In this document: piece by piece, positions 17,036 through 26,365 of the stretch | Layout of the letters: each line of letters starts with the position of its first letter | Numbering within the stretch: the stretch's first letter is position 1 | Assembly: GCF_009749525.1 (NCBI RefSeq) | Contig: NZ_WOAC01000032.1 | Location: forward strand, 1 to 44,053 | Reading direction: 5' to 3' | Origin: Mesorhizobium xinjiangense | GTDB lineage: Bacteria > Pseudomonadota > Alphaproteobacteria > Rhizobiales > Rhizobiaceae | DNA length: 44,053 nucleotides | The notes under the pieces: generated by a model | Told to the model about the DNA's origin: nothing | What the model saw: only the letters and a program-made list of their open reading frames with translations | Database searches by the model: none | Translations under genes and position numbers: made by a program

Positions 17036-17596
17036 ATGAGTGGTGTATTCGACATCAAGGACCTTCAGCGGCGAATGGATGGCGCGATCAACGCCTTCAA
17101 GCACGATCTGGCGTCACTGCGCACGGGGCGCGCCTCGGCCAATCTGCTCGACCCGATCCATGTCGATGCCTATGGCTCGAGCGTTCCCGTCAACCAGGTG
17201 GGCACGGTGAGCGTACCGGAGCCGCGCATGATCCAGGTTTCGGTCTGGGACAAGCAGTTGGTCGGTGCGGTCGACCGCGCGATTCGCGAATCCAATCTCG
17301 GTTTCAACCCGATCGTCGACGGAACGACGCTGCGCATCCCGCTGCCCGAGCTCAACGAGCAGCGGCGCAAGGAACTCGTCAAGATTGCGCATCAATATGC
17401 CGAAAGCGCCCGCGTCGCCGCCCGTCACGTTCGCCGTGACGGCATGGAAAGTCTCAAGAAGTCCGAAAAGGACGGCGAGTTCAGCCAGGACGACGCGCGC
17501 GCCAAATCCGACCGGGTGCAAAAGCTCACCGATGATACGATCGCTTCCATCGACAGCATTCTGGCGGAGAAGGAAGCGGAGATCATGCACGTCTGA
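17036..17596 (+). CDS. frr: ribosome recycling factor
   Basis: RRF (186 residues, the usual length) splits post-termination ribosomes together with EF-G. The conserved [35 protein letters not shown] and the C-terminal three-helix bundle segments are present. The start is ATG 17036 behind GAAGGAG. It lies in the pyrH-frr-uppS series, with 30 bases to uppS. Confidence 0.98.
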   Translation: MSGVFDIKDLQRRMDGAINAFKHDLASLRTGRASANLLDPIHVDAYGSSVPVNQVGTVSVPEPRMIQVSVWDKQLVGAVDRAIRESNLGFNPIVDGTTLRIPLPELNEQRRKELVKIAHQYAESARVAARHVRRDGMESLKKSEKDGEFSQDDARAKSDRVQKLTDDTIASIDSILAEKEAEIMHV

Positions 17597-17626
17597 CCGA
17601 ACGGCGACGGTTCCTGAAAGGGTTCA

Positions 17627-18343
17627 ATGACCAAGCCTTCGCATATCGCGATCATCATGGACGGCAATGGTCGATGGGCCAAGGCGCGCGGCCTGCCGCG
17701 TGCGGCCGGGCATCGGGCCGGAGTGGAGGCGTTGCGTCGCACGGTGCGGGCCGTAGGAGAGCAGGGCGTCGCCTGGCTGACCTGTTACGCCTTTTCCTCG
17801 GAAAACTGGTCGCGGCCGCAATCCGAAGTCAGCGACCTGTTGGGGTTGCTCAAGATCTTCATTCGCCGTGACCTGGCCGAATTGCACCAGAACGGCGTGC
17901 GGGTGCGCGTCATCGGCGACCGCAAGGGACTGAAATCCGATATCCGTACGCTTCTGGAAGAGGCGGAGGCGCTGACGGCCGACAATGACGCGATGATCCT
18001 CATCATCGCCTTCAATTACGGCTCGCGCGACGAGATCGCGCGAGCCGCGGCCAAGATCGCCCGCATGGCGGCCAACCAGGAAATCTCGGCCAGCCAGATA
18101 ACGCCGGAGACGTTTGCCGCCTTTCTCGACACCGCCGGCGTGCCCGATCCCGATCTCATCATCCGCACCGGCGGCGATCAGAGGCTGTCCAACTTTCTCC
18201 TTTGGCAGGCTGCCTATGCCGAACTGGTCTTCGCCCCCTGCTTCTGGCCGGATTTCACCGAATCGGATCTGGTGGCGGCGATCGAGGAGTTTGGGGGCAG
18301 GGATCGCCGCTTCGGCAAGGTCGCCGCGGACGCCGTGTCGTGA
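17627..18343 (+). CDS. uppS: undecaprenyl diphosphate synthase
   Basis: UppS (238 residues) is the cis-prenyltransferase that makes the C55 lipid carrier for peptidoglycan and O-antigen. The N-terminal [14 protein letters not shown] motif carries the catalytic aspartate D12. YAFSSENW and [16 protein letters not shown] complete the active site; the usual GGE of the last motif is GGD here, a conservative change. ATG 17627 follows AAAGGG. cdsA starts 39 bases after the stop. Confidence 0.97.
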   Translation: MTKPSHIAIIMDGNGRWAKARGLPRAAGHRAGVEALRRTVRAVGEQGVAWLTCYAFSSENWSRPQSEVSDLLGLLKIFIRRDLAELHQNGVRVRVIGDRKGLKSDIRTLLEEAEALTADNDAMILIIAFNYGSRDEIARAAAKIARMAANQEISASQITPETFAAFLDTAGVPDPDLIIRTGGDQRLSNFLLWQAAYAELVFAPCFWPDFTESDLVAAIEEFGGRDRRFGKVAADAVS

Positions 18344-18382
18344 CAGCCGTGCACGAGTGTGTCGCGCAGGCGAGGGCGCGGC

Positions 18383-19198
18383 ATGAGTAACCTGCAACTG
18401 CGAATCGTTTCGGCGCTTATCCTCATTGCCGTCGTGCTGGCACTGACAATCGTCGGCGGCGTGGCATTTCGGGCGTTTGTCGGCGCAATGGCGCTGGCAA
18501 TCTTTTACGAATGGGCGACGATGACCGGGCTTGCGCGTGAACGTGCGGCGCTCGCCATCAACGTTGTGCTGCTTTTGATTCCGTTGGCGCTACTCCTGGG
18601 CGGACTCGGTGCCATGACCGTGTTTGGCGCGGCGCTGTTTGCCATAGTCGCGTCCCTGGTCCTCGCGCTCCTCTTGCGCCAGGTGCGCACCGGCCCGCTC
18701 GGGATCGCCTATGCGGCGTTGCCGGCGATTGCGCTGGCATTCATTCGCGGCAACGACACGCCTGGCCTCGTGGCGACCCTATTCCTGTTCGCCGTCGTCT
18801 GGGCGACCGATATCTTTGCCTATTTCGTCGGCCGCGCGGTTGGTGGACCGAAGCTCGCGCCTGCGATTTCGCCGGGCAAGACTTGGAGCGGCGCCGTCGG
18901 CGGGATGCTGTGTGCCCTGGCGGCCGGATGGGCCGTGGCGGCCCTGGCCGGGGCGCCGACGGGCTTGGTGCTGATTGCCACTGTTGCTCTCCTGTCGATT
19001 GTTTCGCAGGTGGGGGATCTGTTCGAATCGGCGGTCAAGCGGCGCTGCGGCGTGAAGGACTCCTCCAACCTCATTCCCGGACATGGCGGAGTGATGGATC
19101 GCGTCGACGGGCTTGTCGCCGCCGCTTTAGGTCTATACGTGATCGGGTGGCTGATGTCCGGCCCGGATGCTCCGTCTTCCGGCTTGTTCGGCATGTGA
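18383..19198 (+). CDS. cdsA: phosphatidate cytidylyltransferase (CDP-diglyceride synthase)
   Basis: CdsA (271 residues) makes CDP-diacylglycerol from phosphatidate and CTP in the inner membrane. About eight hydrophobic segments precede the C-terminal signature SAVKRRCGVKDSSNLIPGHG followed by GVMDRVDGLV. ATG 18383 (MSNLQLRIVSA) follows GAGGGCG; an in-frame GTG at 18359 would add eight residues. In many alphaproteobacteria dxr lies between cdsA and rseP; here it does not, so isoprenoid synthesis must be encoded elsewhere. Confidence 0.95.
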   Translation: MSNLQLRIVSALILIAVVLALTIVGGVAFRAFVGAMALAIFYEWATMTGLARERAALAINVVLLLIPLALLLGGLGAMTVFGAALFAIVASLVLALLLRQVRTGPLGIAYAALPAIALAFIRGNDTPGLVATLFLFAVVWATDIFAYFVGRAVGGPKLAPAISPGKTWSGAVGGMLCALAAGWAVAALAGAPTGLVLIATVALLSIVSQVGDLFESAVKRRCGVKDSSNLIPGHGGVMDRVDGLVAAALGLYVIGWLMSGPDAPSSGLFGM

Positions 19199-19297
19199 CA
19201 TCGGCGGTGGCATGCGGCGCTTTGCGCCATGCCCCTGCGGGCAATCGTGCTGCACAGTTCGGCAGCGGCGGGCAATGACGGTCTCAGAGGACGAGTC

Positions 19298-20437
19298 TTG
19301 GGCGATATTCTGACTTCCATCTTCAGCACCGAAGGGATTCTGATCGGCACGATCGTTCCGTTCGTTTTCGTGCTGACAATCGTCGTTTTCGTTCACGAGA
19401 TGGGTCACTATCTCGTTGGCCGCTGGTGCGGCATTGGGGTGCAAGCCTTCTCGATCGGCTTCGGGCCGGAACTCCTTGCCTTCAACGACCGGCGCGGGAC
19501 GCGCTGGAAAGTCTGCGCGATTCCGCTCGGCGGCTACGTCAAGTTCCTCGGCGACATGAACGTCACCAGCACGCCGGATGCCGACAGCGTGGAAAAGTTG
19601 AGCGAGGCCGAGCGCAAGCACGCTTTCCATCTGCAGCCTGTCTGGAAGCGGGCGGCGACCGTGGCCGCTGGTCCGATCTTCAATTTCCTTCTGACGATTG
19701 CCGTCTTTGCGGTCATGTTTTCTCTGCACGGCCGCTATGTCATGGAACCGATGGTGGCCGAGGTACGCGCCGACAGCCCGGCCGAGGCGGCCGGTTTCCT
19801 GCCTGGAGACCGATTCGTCTCCGTGGACGGAGCGCGGGTCGATACGTTCGGCGACGTACAGCGTTATGTCTCCGGGCGCGCCGGCGACCGGATCGAATTC
19901 GTCATGTCGCGCGACGGCAAGGAAGTCGCGTTGACGGCGACGCCGGAACTGATCGAGCAGAAGGACGCGCTCGGCAACGACATCAAGATCGGCGTCATCG
20001 GCGTGGTCAACAACCAGGATATGGGCCAGCCGCGGCTGATCGAATACGGACCCGTGCAGGCGCTGGGCGAGGCTACCGCCGAGACGGGCCACATCATCGT
20101 TCGCACCGGACAATTTTTGCGCCGCTTTGTCGTTGGACGTGAGGATCGCTGTCAGCTCGGCGGGCCGGTGAAGATCGCCGACATGGCCGGAAAGGCGGCC
20201 AGCAAAGGGTTTGACTGGCTCGTGCAACTGATCGCCTTGTTGTCGGTCGGGATCGGCGTGCTCAACCTGTTGCCGATTCCGCCGCTCGATGGTGGTCATT
20301 TGGCGTTTTATGGGGTTGAAGCCCTCACGGGAAAACCTGTATCAGAGCGCGTGATGGATCTGATTTACAGGGCCGGTCTGCTCATGGTCTTGGCATTCAT
20401 GGGCTTTGTGTTCTGGAATGATATTTTCGGATGCTGA
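19298..20437 (+). CDS. rseP: RIP metalloprotease RseP
   Basis: RseP (379 residues) is a site-2 intramembrane zinc protease that cleaves anti-sigma factors and remnant signal peptides. The first membrane segment holds H33-E34-x-x-H37 (FVHEMGHYLVGR). A single recognisable PDZ domain follows (about 125-200), and the C-terminal NLLPIPPLDGGH supplies the third zinc ligand. I choose TTG 19298 because AGAGGA lies about six bases upstream and the product then begins at the usual position; ATG 19229 would add 23 residues with no ribosome binding site. It precedes bamA, as in many relatives. Confidence 0.93.
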   Translation: MGDILTSIFSTEGILIGTIVPFVFVLTIVVFVHEMGHYLVGRWCGIGVQAFSIGFGPELLAFNDRRGTRWKVCAIPLGGYVKFLGDMNVTSTPDADSVEKLSEAERKHAFHLQPVWKRAATVAAGPIFNFLLTIAVFAVMFSLHGRYVMEPMVAEVRADSPAEAAGFLPGDRFVSVDGARVDTFGDVQRYVSGRAGDRIEFVMSRDGKEVALTATPELIEQKDALGNDIKIGVIGVVNNQDMGQPRLIEYGPVQALGEATAETGHIIVRTGQFLRRFVVGREDRCQLGGPVKIADMAGKAASKGFDWLVQLIALLSVGIGVLNLLPIPPLDGGHLAFYGVEALTGKPVSERVMDLIYRAGLLMVLAFMGFVFWNDIFGC

Positions 20438-20500
20438 CAGAGGGGTGGGGGATTCGGCAGGTCGTTGAATTGACGTCTTATTTACCATGCGCCGGGAATT

Positions 20501-20520
20501 GCGTGGCCATATGGTCACGC
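20501..20520. promoter_or_regulatory. 20-bp imperfect palindrome in the rseP-bamA gap
   Basis: GCGTGGCCAT followed by ATGGTCACGC is a dyad with one mismatched pair, centred on CATATG, about 130 bases before the bamA start. Together with the AT-rich stretch that follows (20520-20560), it suggests a regulated promoter for bamA and the lipid A genes. No family of regulator can be named. The rest of 20438-20652 shows no gene. Confidence 0.4.
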
Positions 20521-20652
20521 GCCAAGGATTAGTAAACGCAAATTAACCAGAAGCCTTGCGTGTATGGAATTTCCGGGTAATAGGGTATCGGTCATGTACG
20601 ACACATCCGGTTTCTCGCCGTGGGGACTACGAGAACAAGGTAATTTAGCCCG

Positions 20653-23040
20653 ATGAAGGCACGCAGTAATTTTCTGAGCGCGGTGTCCGCCGCCGCCCTG
20701 ATGGCAGCCATGGCGACGACCGGATCGGTTGCCGTTCAATTGGCCGCCACGGCAGTGGCGCAGGCCGCGGTCGTCAACAGCATCGATGTGCGCGGCAATC
20801 GCCGGGTCGAAAGCGAAACCATCCGCAACTACGTCAACATCAAGCCGGGGCAGAGTTTCTCTCCCGCTGATGTCGACGAGGCGGTCAAGAGCCTGTTCGG
20901 AACCGGGTTGTTCTCCGACGTGCGGATCAACCAGGCCGGCTCGACGCTTGTCGTGCAGGTCGAGGAATATTCGATCGTCAATCAGGTGATCTTTCAGGGC
21001 AACAAGAAGATCAAGGATGCCACCCTCGCACAGGGCGTTCAGCTGAAACCGCGCGGGACCTTCTCCAACACCACGCTCGATACCGACGTCGCCGCCATCC
21101 GCGAATCCTACAGCCGCATCGGGCGCGACGATGCCGTGGTCAACGCGCAGGTCGTCGACCTGGGCGAGAATCGGGTGAATGTCGTCTTCGAGATTCAGGA
21201 AGGCGGGCGCACGAAAATCTCGTCGATCAATTTCGTTGGCAACAATGCCTTTGGCGATCGCCGCCTGACCGATGTGATTTCGACCAAGCGTTCGACGATA
21301 TTTTCCTTCCTGTTCCGCGACGACGTCTACGACGAGGACAGGCTGCGCGCCGACGAGGAGGCGCTGCGGCGCTTCTATTACAATCGTGGCTTTGCCGATT
21401 TTCGCATCGTCTCGTCCTCGGCCGAGCTCGATGAGGCGAACAATTCCTACGCCATCACCGTCACGCTCGACGAGGGTGAGCGCTATACCTTTGGCGATGT
21501 GTCGGTCGAGAGCACGATCGAGGGCGTCGATGCGCAATCGCTCAATTCGCTGCTCGAGACGCGCACCGGCAAGGTTTACAGCGCCGAAGACGTCGAGGAT
21601 TCGATCGTCGCGCTGACCGAGCAGGTGGTCGGCCTGGGCTATGCCTTTGCCGAGGTGACGCCGCGCGGCGACCGCAATTTCGAGAACCGTACGATCTCTG
21701 TCGTCTACCAGATCGATCAGGGCGCGCGGACCTATATCGAGCGGATCGAGATTCGCGGCAACAGCCGCACCCGCGACTTCGTCATTCGCCGCGAATTCGA
21801 CATCAGCGAGGGCGACGCCTTCAATCAGGTGCTGGTCCAGCGGGCCAAGCGCCGCCTGGAAAGGCTTGATTACTTCACCACGGTCAATGTTTCGACCGTA
21901 CCGGGCTCGCAGCCCGACCAGGTCTATCTTGTGATCGACGTGGTGGAGAAGGCGACCGGCGAGTTGTCGATCGGCGCCGGTTACTCGACGGGCGAGACGG
22001 CCAGCAGTTCCGGCGGCGTGTCGGTCGAGGGCTCGATCGGCGAACGCAATTTCCTGGGCCGCGGCCAGTACATCAAGGTGTCGGTCGGTGGCGGCGAGGA
22101 TTCGCGCGACTACTCCTTCTCCTTCACCGAGCCCTACTTCCTTGGGCGCAGGATCTCGGCCGGCTTCGACATCTACCGCCGCACGCGCGAATATGACTAC
22201 TATGAAGCGGCGTCGACCGGTGCCACCGTGCGCTTCGGCTTGCCCATCACCGAGGCTCTGACGACGCAGTTGGCCTACAACTACGTCCAGGAAGAGTATG
22301 AATACGACGACAGCATCGACGGTGATGAATGTCCCGGCATTCCAGGGTCGATCTCGAGCGGTTTCTGCCCCGTCTCGTCAGCCATCCAAAACGCGATCGA
22401 GGAAAGCCCGTGGGTCAAGTCCTCGGTCAGCGGCAGCCTGATCTACAACACGCTCGACGACTTCAAGATGCCGCGCGAGGGCATCTACGCCAACTTCACC
22501 ACAGAGGTGGCAGGCATTGGCGGCGATGCGCAATGGGTGAAGCTCACCGGCCGCGCGAACTACTATCATCTCCTTTCGGAGCAGTATGATATCGTCGGCC
22601 TGCTGTCGGGCGGTGCGGGGCATGTCATCGACACCGGCTCGGGCCTGCGCGTCTTCGACCAGTTCATGAACAACGATCGCATGATTCGCGGCTTCGAGGT
22701 CGGTGGCATCGGACCAACCTCCAGCCAGATCGCCACCGACCATCTCGGCGGCGAAACCTATTTCAACGCCACGGCCGAGGCGCAGTTCCCGATCCCGGTC
22801 GTGCCGCCGTCGCTCGGCCTGCGCGGCGCGGTGTTCGCCGACGCGGCGACACTCTACGGCAATGAAGTGGAGGGTGTTGATCCCAACACGACCGATATGG
22901 AATGGCGCGCATCCGTGGGTGTGAGCCTGTTGTGGGCGTCGCCCTTCGGGCCGCTGCGCATCGACTATGCCGTGCCTGTGAAGAAGGAACCCACGGACGA
23001 GGTGGAAAACTTCAACTTTGGCATTTCGACCCGCTTCTGA
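20653..23040 (+). CDS. bamA: outer membrane protein assembly factor BamA
   Basis: BamA (795 residues) folds and inserts outer membrane beta-barrels. A signal peptide ends near VAQA-AV (about residue 37). Five POTRA repeats follow (about 38-430), each ending in a strand such as RIEIRGNSRTRDFVIRREF. The 16-strand barrel begins near GELSIGAGYSTGE and ends with the terminal phenylalanine (NFGISTRF) used for recognition by the BAM machine. The start is ATG 20653. lpxD follows, with a short hairpin between them. Confidence 0.97.
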   Translation: MKARSNFLSAVSAAALMAAMATTGSVAVQLAATAVAQAAVVNSIDVRGNRRVESETIRNYVNIKPGQSFSPADVDEAVKSLFGTGLFSDVRINQAGSTLVVQVEEYSIVNQVIFQGNKKIKDATLAQGVQLKPRGTFSNTTLDTDVAAIRESYSRIGRDDAVVNAQVVDLGENRVNVVFEIQEGGRTKISSINFVGNNAFGDRRLTDVISTKRSTIFSFLFRDDVYDEDRLRADEEALRRFYYNRGFADFRIVSSSAELDEANNSYAITVTLDEGERYTFGDVSVESTIEGVDAQSLNSLLETRTGKVYSAEDVEDSIVALTEQVVGLGYAFAEVTPRGDRNFENRTISVVYQIDQGARTYIERIEIRGNSRTRDFVIRREFDISEGDAFNQVLVQRAKRRLERLDYFTTVNVSTVPGSQPDQVYLVIDVVEKATGELSIGAGYSTGETASSSGGVSVEGSIGERNFLGRGQYIKVSVGGGEDSRDYSFSFTEPYFLGRRISAGFDIYRRTREYDYYEAASTGATVRFGLPITEALTTQLAYNYVQEEYEYDDSIDGDECPGIPGSISSGFCPVSSAIQNAIEESPWVKSSVSGSLIYNTLDDFKMPREGIYANFTTEVAGIGGDAQWVKLTGRANYYHLLSEQYDIVGLLSGGAGHVIDTGSGLRVFDQFMNNDRMIRGFEVGGIGPTSSQIATDHLGGETYFNATAEAQFPIPVVPPSLGLRGAVFADAATLYGNEVEGVDPNTTDMEWRASVGVSLLWASPFGPLRIDYAVPVKKEPTDEVENFNFGISTRF

Positions 23041-23058
23041 TCGGGTTGGCCCCGATGG

Positions 23059-23077
23059 CCCGGGTCTGTGACCCGGG
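23059..23077 (+). promoter_or_regulatory. compact hairpin between bamA and lpxD
   Basis: CCCGGGTC (23059-23066) pairs with GACCCGGG (23070-23077) across a 3-base TGT loop, 18 bases after the bamA stop. There is no T tract. It may protect the 3' end of the bamA message or reduce readthrough into lpxD. Confidence 0.45.
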
Positions 23078-23124
23078 TGCATCCTGGAAAGCATGATGTC
23101 TGCTTACAGCCGGACGCCGCGTCC

Positions 23125-24177
23125 ATGACCGAGCCGCAATTCTTCGTGCCAGCAAGACGGCTCACGGTCGGTGAGATCGCTGCGCTGACGGGTGCCGAAT
23201 TGCTGCGCCCCGAGCAGGCGGCGATGGTCGTCGACGGCGTGGCCGCTGCAACCGATGGCGGAGCGGGCAAGCTCGTCTTCGTCGATGGGCCGAAACACGC
23301 CGCGCCGCTTGCCGAACTCGACGCCGCCGCGATCCTGTGTCCTGCGGGGCTGGCCGATCGCGTGCCCGAGCGCGTTGCCGTCATCGTGACAGGGACGCCG
23401 GCGCAGGCTTTTTCGGAAGTGGCCAGGCTTCTCTATCCCTCGGCGGTCAGGCCGGCTGCGCTGACCGGTGAAACGAGCGTTTCGGCTGCCGCCCATATCG
23501 CACCGGATGCGCATATCGAGGACGGGGCCATTGTCGAAGCGGGAGCCGTCGTCGGTCCGCGTGCCTCGGTCGGTGCGGGGGCGGTGATCGCGCCCAATGC
23601 GGTGATCGGATCGGACTGTCAGGTCGGCCGCGACAGCTATGTCGGGCCCGGAGCTTCGATCCAGGCAGGATTTCTGGGCAGCCGCGTCATCATTCATGCC
23701 GGCGTGCGGATCGGCCAGGACGGGTTCGGATTTCTGCCCGGTCCGAGCGGTTTGGCGAAGGTGCCGCAGATCGGCCGCGTGATCGTCCAGGACGACGTGG
23801 AGATCGGGGCCAATACGACGATCGATCGCGGAGCGCTCGGCGATACGGTGATTGGCGAGGGAACGAAGATCGATAATCTGGTCCAGATCGCCCACAATGT
23901 ACGCATCGGCCGCCATTGCGCCATTGCCGGCCATGTCGGCATTTCGGGCTCGGTGACGCTTGGCGACGGCGTTCTGCTCGGCGGCCGGGTGGGGATTGCG
24001 GATCATCTCACAATCGGTGACGGGGCGCAGCTTGCGGCGTCGAGCGGTGTCATGCATGACGTGCCCGCAGGGGCGCGGTGGGCAGGGGCCCCGGCCCGGC
24101 CGATGAAGGATTTTTTTCGGGAAGTCGCGGCAATCCGGCGGATGGTCGGTGCCAGGAAGTCGGCAGGAGAGGAATGA
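23125..24177 (+). CDS. lpxD: UDP-3-O-(3-hydroxymyristoyl)glucosamine N-acyltransferase LpxD
   Basis: LpxD (350 residues) adds the second acyl chain in lipid A synthesis. The N-terminal uridine-binding domain ([20 protein letters not shown]) precedes a left-handed beta helix of hexapeptide repeats ([20 protein letters not shown] onward). The catalytic histidine lies in [12 protein letters not shown], followed by [15 protein letters not shown] 23125 gives the family N-terminus, though its ribosome binding site is weak; earlier in-frame starts fall in the intergenic hairpin region. The stop overlaps the fabZ start. Confidence 0.96.
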   Translation: MTEPQFFVPARRLTVGEIAALTGAELLRPEQAAMVVDGVAAATDGGAGKLVFVDGPKHAAPLAELDAAAILCPAGLADRVPERVAVIVTGTPAQAFSEVARLLYPSAVRPAALTGETSVSAAAHIAPDAHIEDGAIVEAGAVVGPRASVGAGAVIAPNAVIGSDCQVGRDSYVGPGASIQAGFLGSRVIIHAGVRIGQDGFGFLPGPSGLAKVPQIGRVIVQDDVEIGANTTIDRGALGDTVIGEGTKIDNLVQIAHNVRIGRHCAIAGHVGISGSVTLGDGVLLGGRVGIADHLTIGDGAQLAASSGVMHDVPAGARWAGAPARPMKDFFREVAAIRRMVGARKSAGEE

Positions 24178-24647
24178 TGTCGGAGACCGGGACGGCGCAG
24201 CTTGGCGCTGTCGATATTCAAGGCATGATGGCGCTGCTGCCGCATCGCTATCCGTTTTTGCTCGTCGACAAGATCATCGAGATCGACGGCGACAGTTCTG
24301 CCATCGGCATCAAGAACGTGACTATGAACGAGCCGCATTTCATGGGCCATTTTCCCGGTCAGCCTGTGATGCCCGGCGTGCTCATCATCGAGGCGATGGC
24401 GCAGACGGCTGGCGCCATCTGCATCCGCAACACCGGGATGGACAAGCCCAATCTCGTCTACTTCATGACAATCGACGGCGCGAAGTTCCGCCGTCCGGTG
24501 GTGCCGGGCGACCAGCTTCAAATTCATGTCAGGAAAGTCAAGCAAAGGGGCAATATCTGGCGCTTTGCCTGTGAGGCGACGGTGGAGGGTGCGAAGGCCG
24601 CCGAAGCCGAGATATCGGCCATGATGTCGCCCAAGCCGGATGTCTGA
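24177..24647 (+). CDS. fabZ: 3-hydroxyacyl-ACP dehydratase FabZ
   Basis: FabZ (156 residues) dehydrates 3-hydroxyacyl-ACP in fatty acid synthesis and competes with LpxA/LpxD for the same substrate pool, which explains its place among lipid A genes. The hot-dog fold active site shows H58 (FMGHFPG) and E72 ([11 protein letters not shown]). ATG 24177 is preferred to ATG 24174 because AGGAG at 24165-24169 is then seven bases upstream. It overlaps lpxD at its start and lpxA at its end. Confidence 0.97.
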   Translation: MSETGTAQLGAVDIQGMMALLPHRYPFLLVDKIIEIDGDSSAIGIKNVTMNEPHFMGHFPGQPVMPGVLIIEAMAQTAGAICIRNTGMDKPNLVYFMTIDGAKFRRPVVPGDQLQIHVRKVKQRGNIWRFACEATVEGAKAAEAEISAMMSPKPDV

Positions 24648-25491
24648 TGTGCCTCCAATGACTGGGAATGAAACCACGATCCACCCGTCCGCCGTTGTCG
24701 AGCCCGGCGCGCAATTGGGTACGGGTGTGCGGATCGGGCCGTTCTGCCATGTTGGTCCAGACGTCGTCGTGGGTGACAATTGCGAGCTTGTCGGCCATGT
24801 CTCGGTGACGGGCAAGACGACGATCGGCAAGGGTGCGGTCATCCATCCGCAGGCCGCTCTCGGCCGACCGGCTCAGGATGCCAAGCACAAGGGCGCAAAG
24901 ACCGCGCTGGAGATCGGTGAGAACTGCATCATCCGCGAATGCGTGACCATGCATTGCGGATCCGATGCCAGCACCGGCCGCACCGTGATCGGCGACGACG
25001 GCTTTTTCCTCGCCTATTCCCACGTGGCGCATGATTGCGTGGTCGGGCGCAACGCCGTGTTTGCCAACGGGGCCACATTGGGCGGGCACTGCCAGATCGG
25101 CGATTTCGTCTATATTGGCGGTCTGACCGCCGTGCACCAGAACGTGCGCGTCGGCGACCGCGCCTTTCTCGGCGGATGCTCCGCCGTCGTTGGCGATGTG
25201 ATTCCGTACGGCATGGCTGCCGGCAACAGGGCCAAGCTGCGCGGCTTCAACGTCGTCGGCATGCGCCGCCAGGGCATGGCGCGAGCCGACATTATGCGCA
25301 TGCGGGAGGCCTACCGCGTCATTTTCGATCCCCAACGTCCGCTCAAGGAGAACCTGGAAATTGCCGCGCGCGACTTTGCCGACACGCCGCTGGTCGGCGA
25401 GATCGTTGGCTTCATGAAGCAGGGCGGCAAGCGCTACTTTATCGTTCCGCCGTTGAAGGGCGATGCCGATGAAGGCGACGAAGCCGTCTAG
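24640..25491 (+). CDS. lpxA: UDP-N-acetylglucosamine acyltransferase LpxA
   Basis: LpxA (283 residues) transfers 3-hydroxyacyl from ACP to UDP-GlcNAc, the first step of lipid A synthesis. The protein is a hexapeptide-repeat beta helix with the family motifs [25 protein letters not shown] and [11 protein letters not shown], the last holding the catalytic histidine pair. The C-terminal helical region contains [12 protein letters not shown]. Its ATG overlaps the fabZ stop by eight bases and its end overlaps lpxI, so translation is coupled through the cluster. Confidence 0.97.
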   Translation: MSDVPPMTGNETTIHPSAVVEPGAQLGTGVRIGPFCHVGPDVVVGDNCELVGHVSVTGKTTIGKGAVIHPQAALGRPAQDAKHKGAKTALEIGENCIIRECVTMHCGSDASTGRTVIGDDGFFLAYSHVAHDCVVGRNAVFANGATLGGHCQIGDFVYIGGLTAVHQNVRVGDRAFLGGCSAVVGDVIPYGMAAGNRAKLRGFNVVGMRRQGMARADIMRMREAYRVIFDPQRPLKENLEIAARDFADTPLVGEIVGFMKQGGKRYFIVPPLKGDADEGDEAV

Positions 25492-26365
25492 TGACGAGAT
25501 CACGCGCATTGCGGCGCCCGGCAGCCGCATAGCGATCATTGCCGGAAGCGGTTTTCTTCCGGTCGAGGTCGCGTCGAGCCTGGTCGCCGCCGGACAACGG
25601 CCCGCCGTCGTCGTCGTCGAAGGCGAGGGGGTTGATCCAGACGATTTCCCGGGCTGCGACATGGGCTCGATCAGGATCGAGCAATTTGCCGATCTGGTGA
25701 AGGTGCTGCGCGGATTTGGCGCCACCCATGTGGTGCTGGCCGGCGGTATTGCGCGACGTCCGTCGCTCGGCGCCGTGCCCTGGAGCCTGGGGCTCCTGCG
25801 TCTCCTGCCACGGGTCGTTGCGGGCCTGCGCAAGGGTGATGACGGCCTTTTGCGCGCACTGGTCGGACTGATCGAGGAAAGAGGCATCAAAGTGGTCGGC
25901 GCACACGAAATCGCGCCCGACCTTTTGGCGACCGAAGGTGCTATGGGCAAGGTCCGTCCGACAGCGGCGGACGAACGCAACATCGAAGCCGGCATCAAGG
26001 CCGCGCGCGCCATCGGTGCTCTCGATATCGGCCAGGCGGCGGTCGCGATCGGCGGCAGGGTGGTGGCGCTCGAGGGGGTGGAAGGCACCGACGGCTTGCT
26101 TGAACGGGTACGCGAACTGCGCTCCAATGGGCGCATCAAGGCGCATCGCCGCGGCGTCCTGGTCAAATGCGCCAAGCCCGGCCAGGAATTGCGGGCCGAC
26201 CTCCCGGCGATCGGTCCGCAAAGCGCCGACGCGGTGCATGCCGCCGGGCTGGCGGGGATCGCTGTCGAGGCAGGGCGCTCGCTCGTTCTGCAGCACAAGG
26301 CGCTGATCGAGCGGGCGGATGCGCTGGGCCTGTTCGTGGTCGGTTTCTCTCAGGAGCGCATGTGA
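25469..26365 (+). CDS. lpxI: UDP-2,3-diacylglucosamine pyrophosphatase LpxI (DUF1009)
   Basis: LpxI (298 residues) hydrolyses UDP-2,3-diacylglucosamine to lipid X, replacing LpxH in alphaproteobacteria. The N-terminal domain has RIAIIAGSGFLPVEVA and VLAGGIARRPSL. The C-terminal catalytic domain has EGTDGLLERV and VKCAKPGQELRADLPAIGP, which are diagnostic for the family. Of the two close starts, ATG 25469 has AAGGG eight bases upstream and is preferred to ATG 25463. Both overlap lpxA. The stop overlaps the lpxB start by one base. Confidence 0.95.
   Translation: MKATKPSSDEITRIAAPGSRIAIIAGSGFLPVEVASSLVAAGQRPAVVVVEGEGVDPDDFPGCDMGSIRIEQFADLVKVLRGFGATHVVLAGGIARRPSLGAVPWSLGLLRLLPRVVAGLRKGDDGLLRALVGLIEERGIKVVGAHEIAPDLLATEGAMGKVRPTAADERNIEAGIKAARAIGALDIGQAAVAIGGRVVALEGVEGTDGLLERVRELRSNGRIKAHRRGVLVKCAKPGQELRADLPAIGPQSADAVHAAGLAGIAVEAGRSLVLQHKALIERADALGLFVVGFSQERM

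Noticed and set aside
19199-19297. Loss of dxr between cdsA and rseP
   Set aside because: Gene order here varies among alphaproteobacteria, and rhizobia commonly encode dxr elsewhere, so this is not evidence of an unusual pathway.
20515-20560. CtrA-like site (TTAA-N7-TTAA) before bamA
   Set aside because: The half-sites present (TAAA and TTAAC) deviate or have the wrong spacing.
24538-26298. A 586-codon open frame on the minus strand across fabZ, lpxA and lpxI
   Set aside because: It is antisense to three clear genes, has low-complexity arginine/proline/alanine content and no family resemblance; long antisense frames are expected at this GC content.
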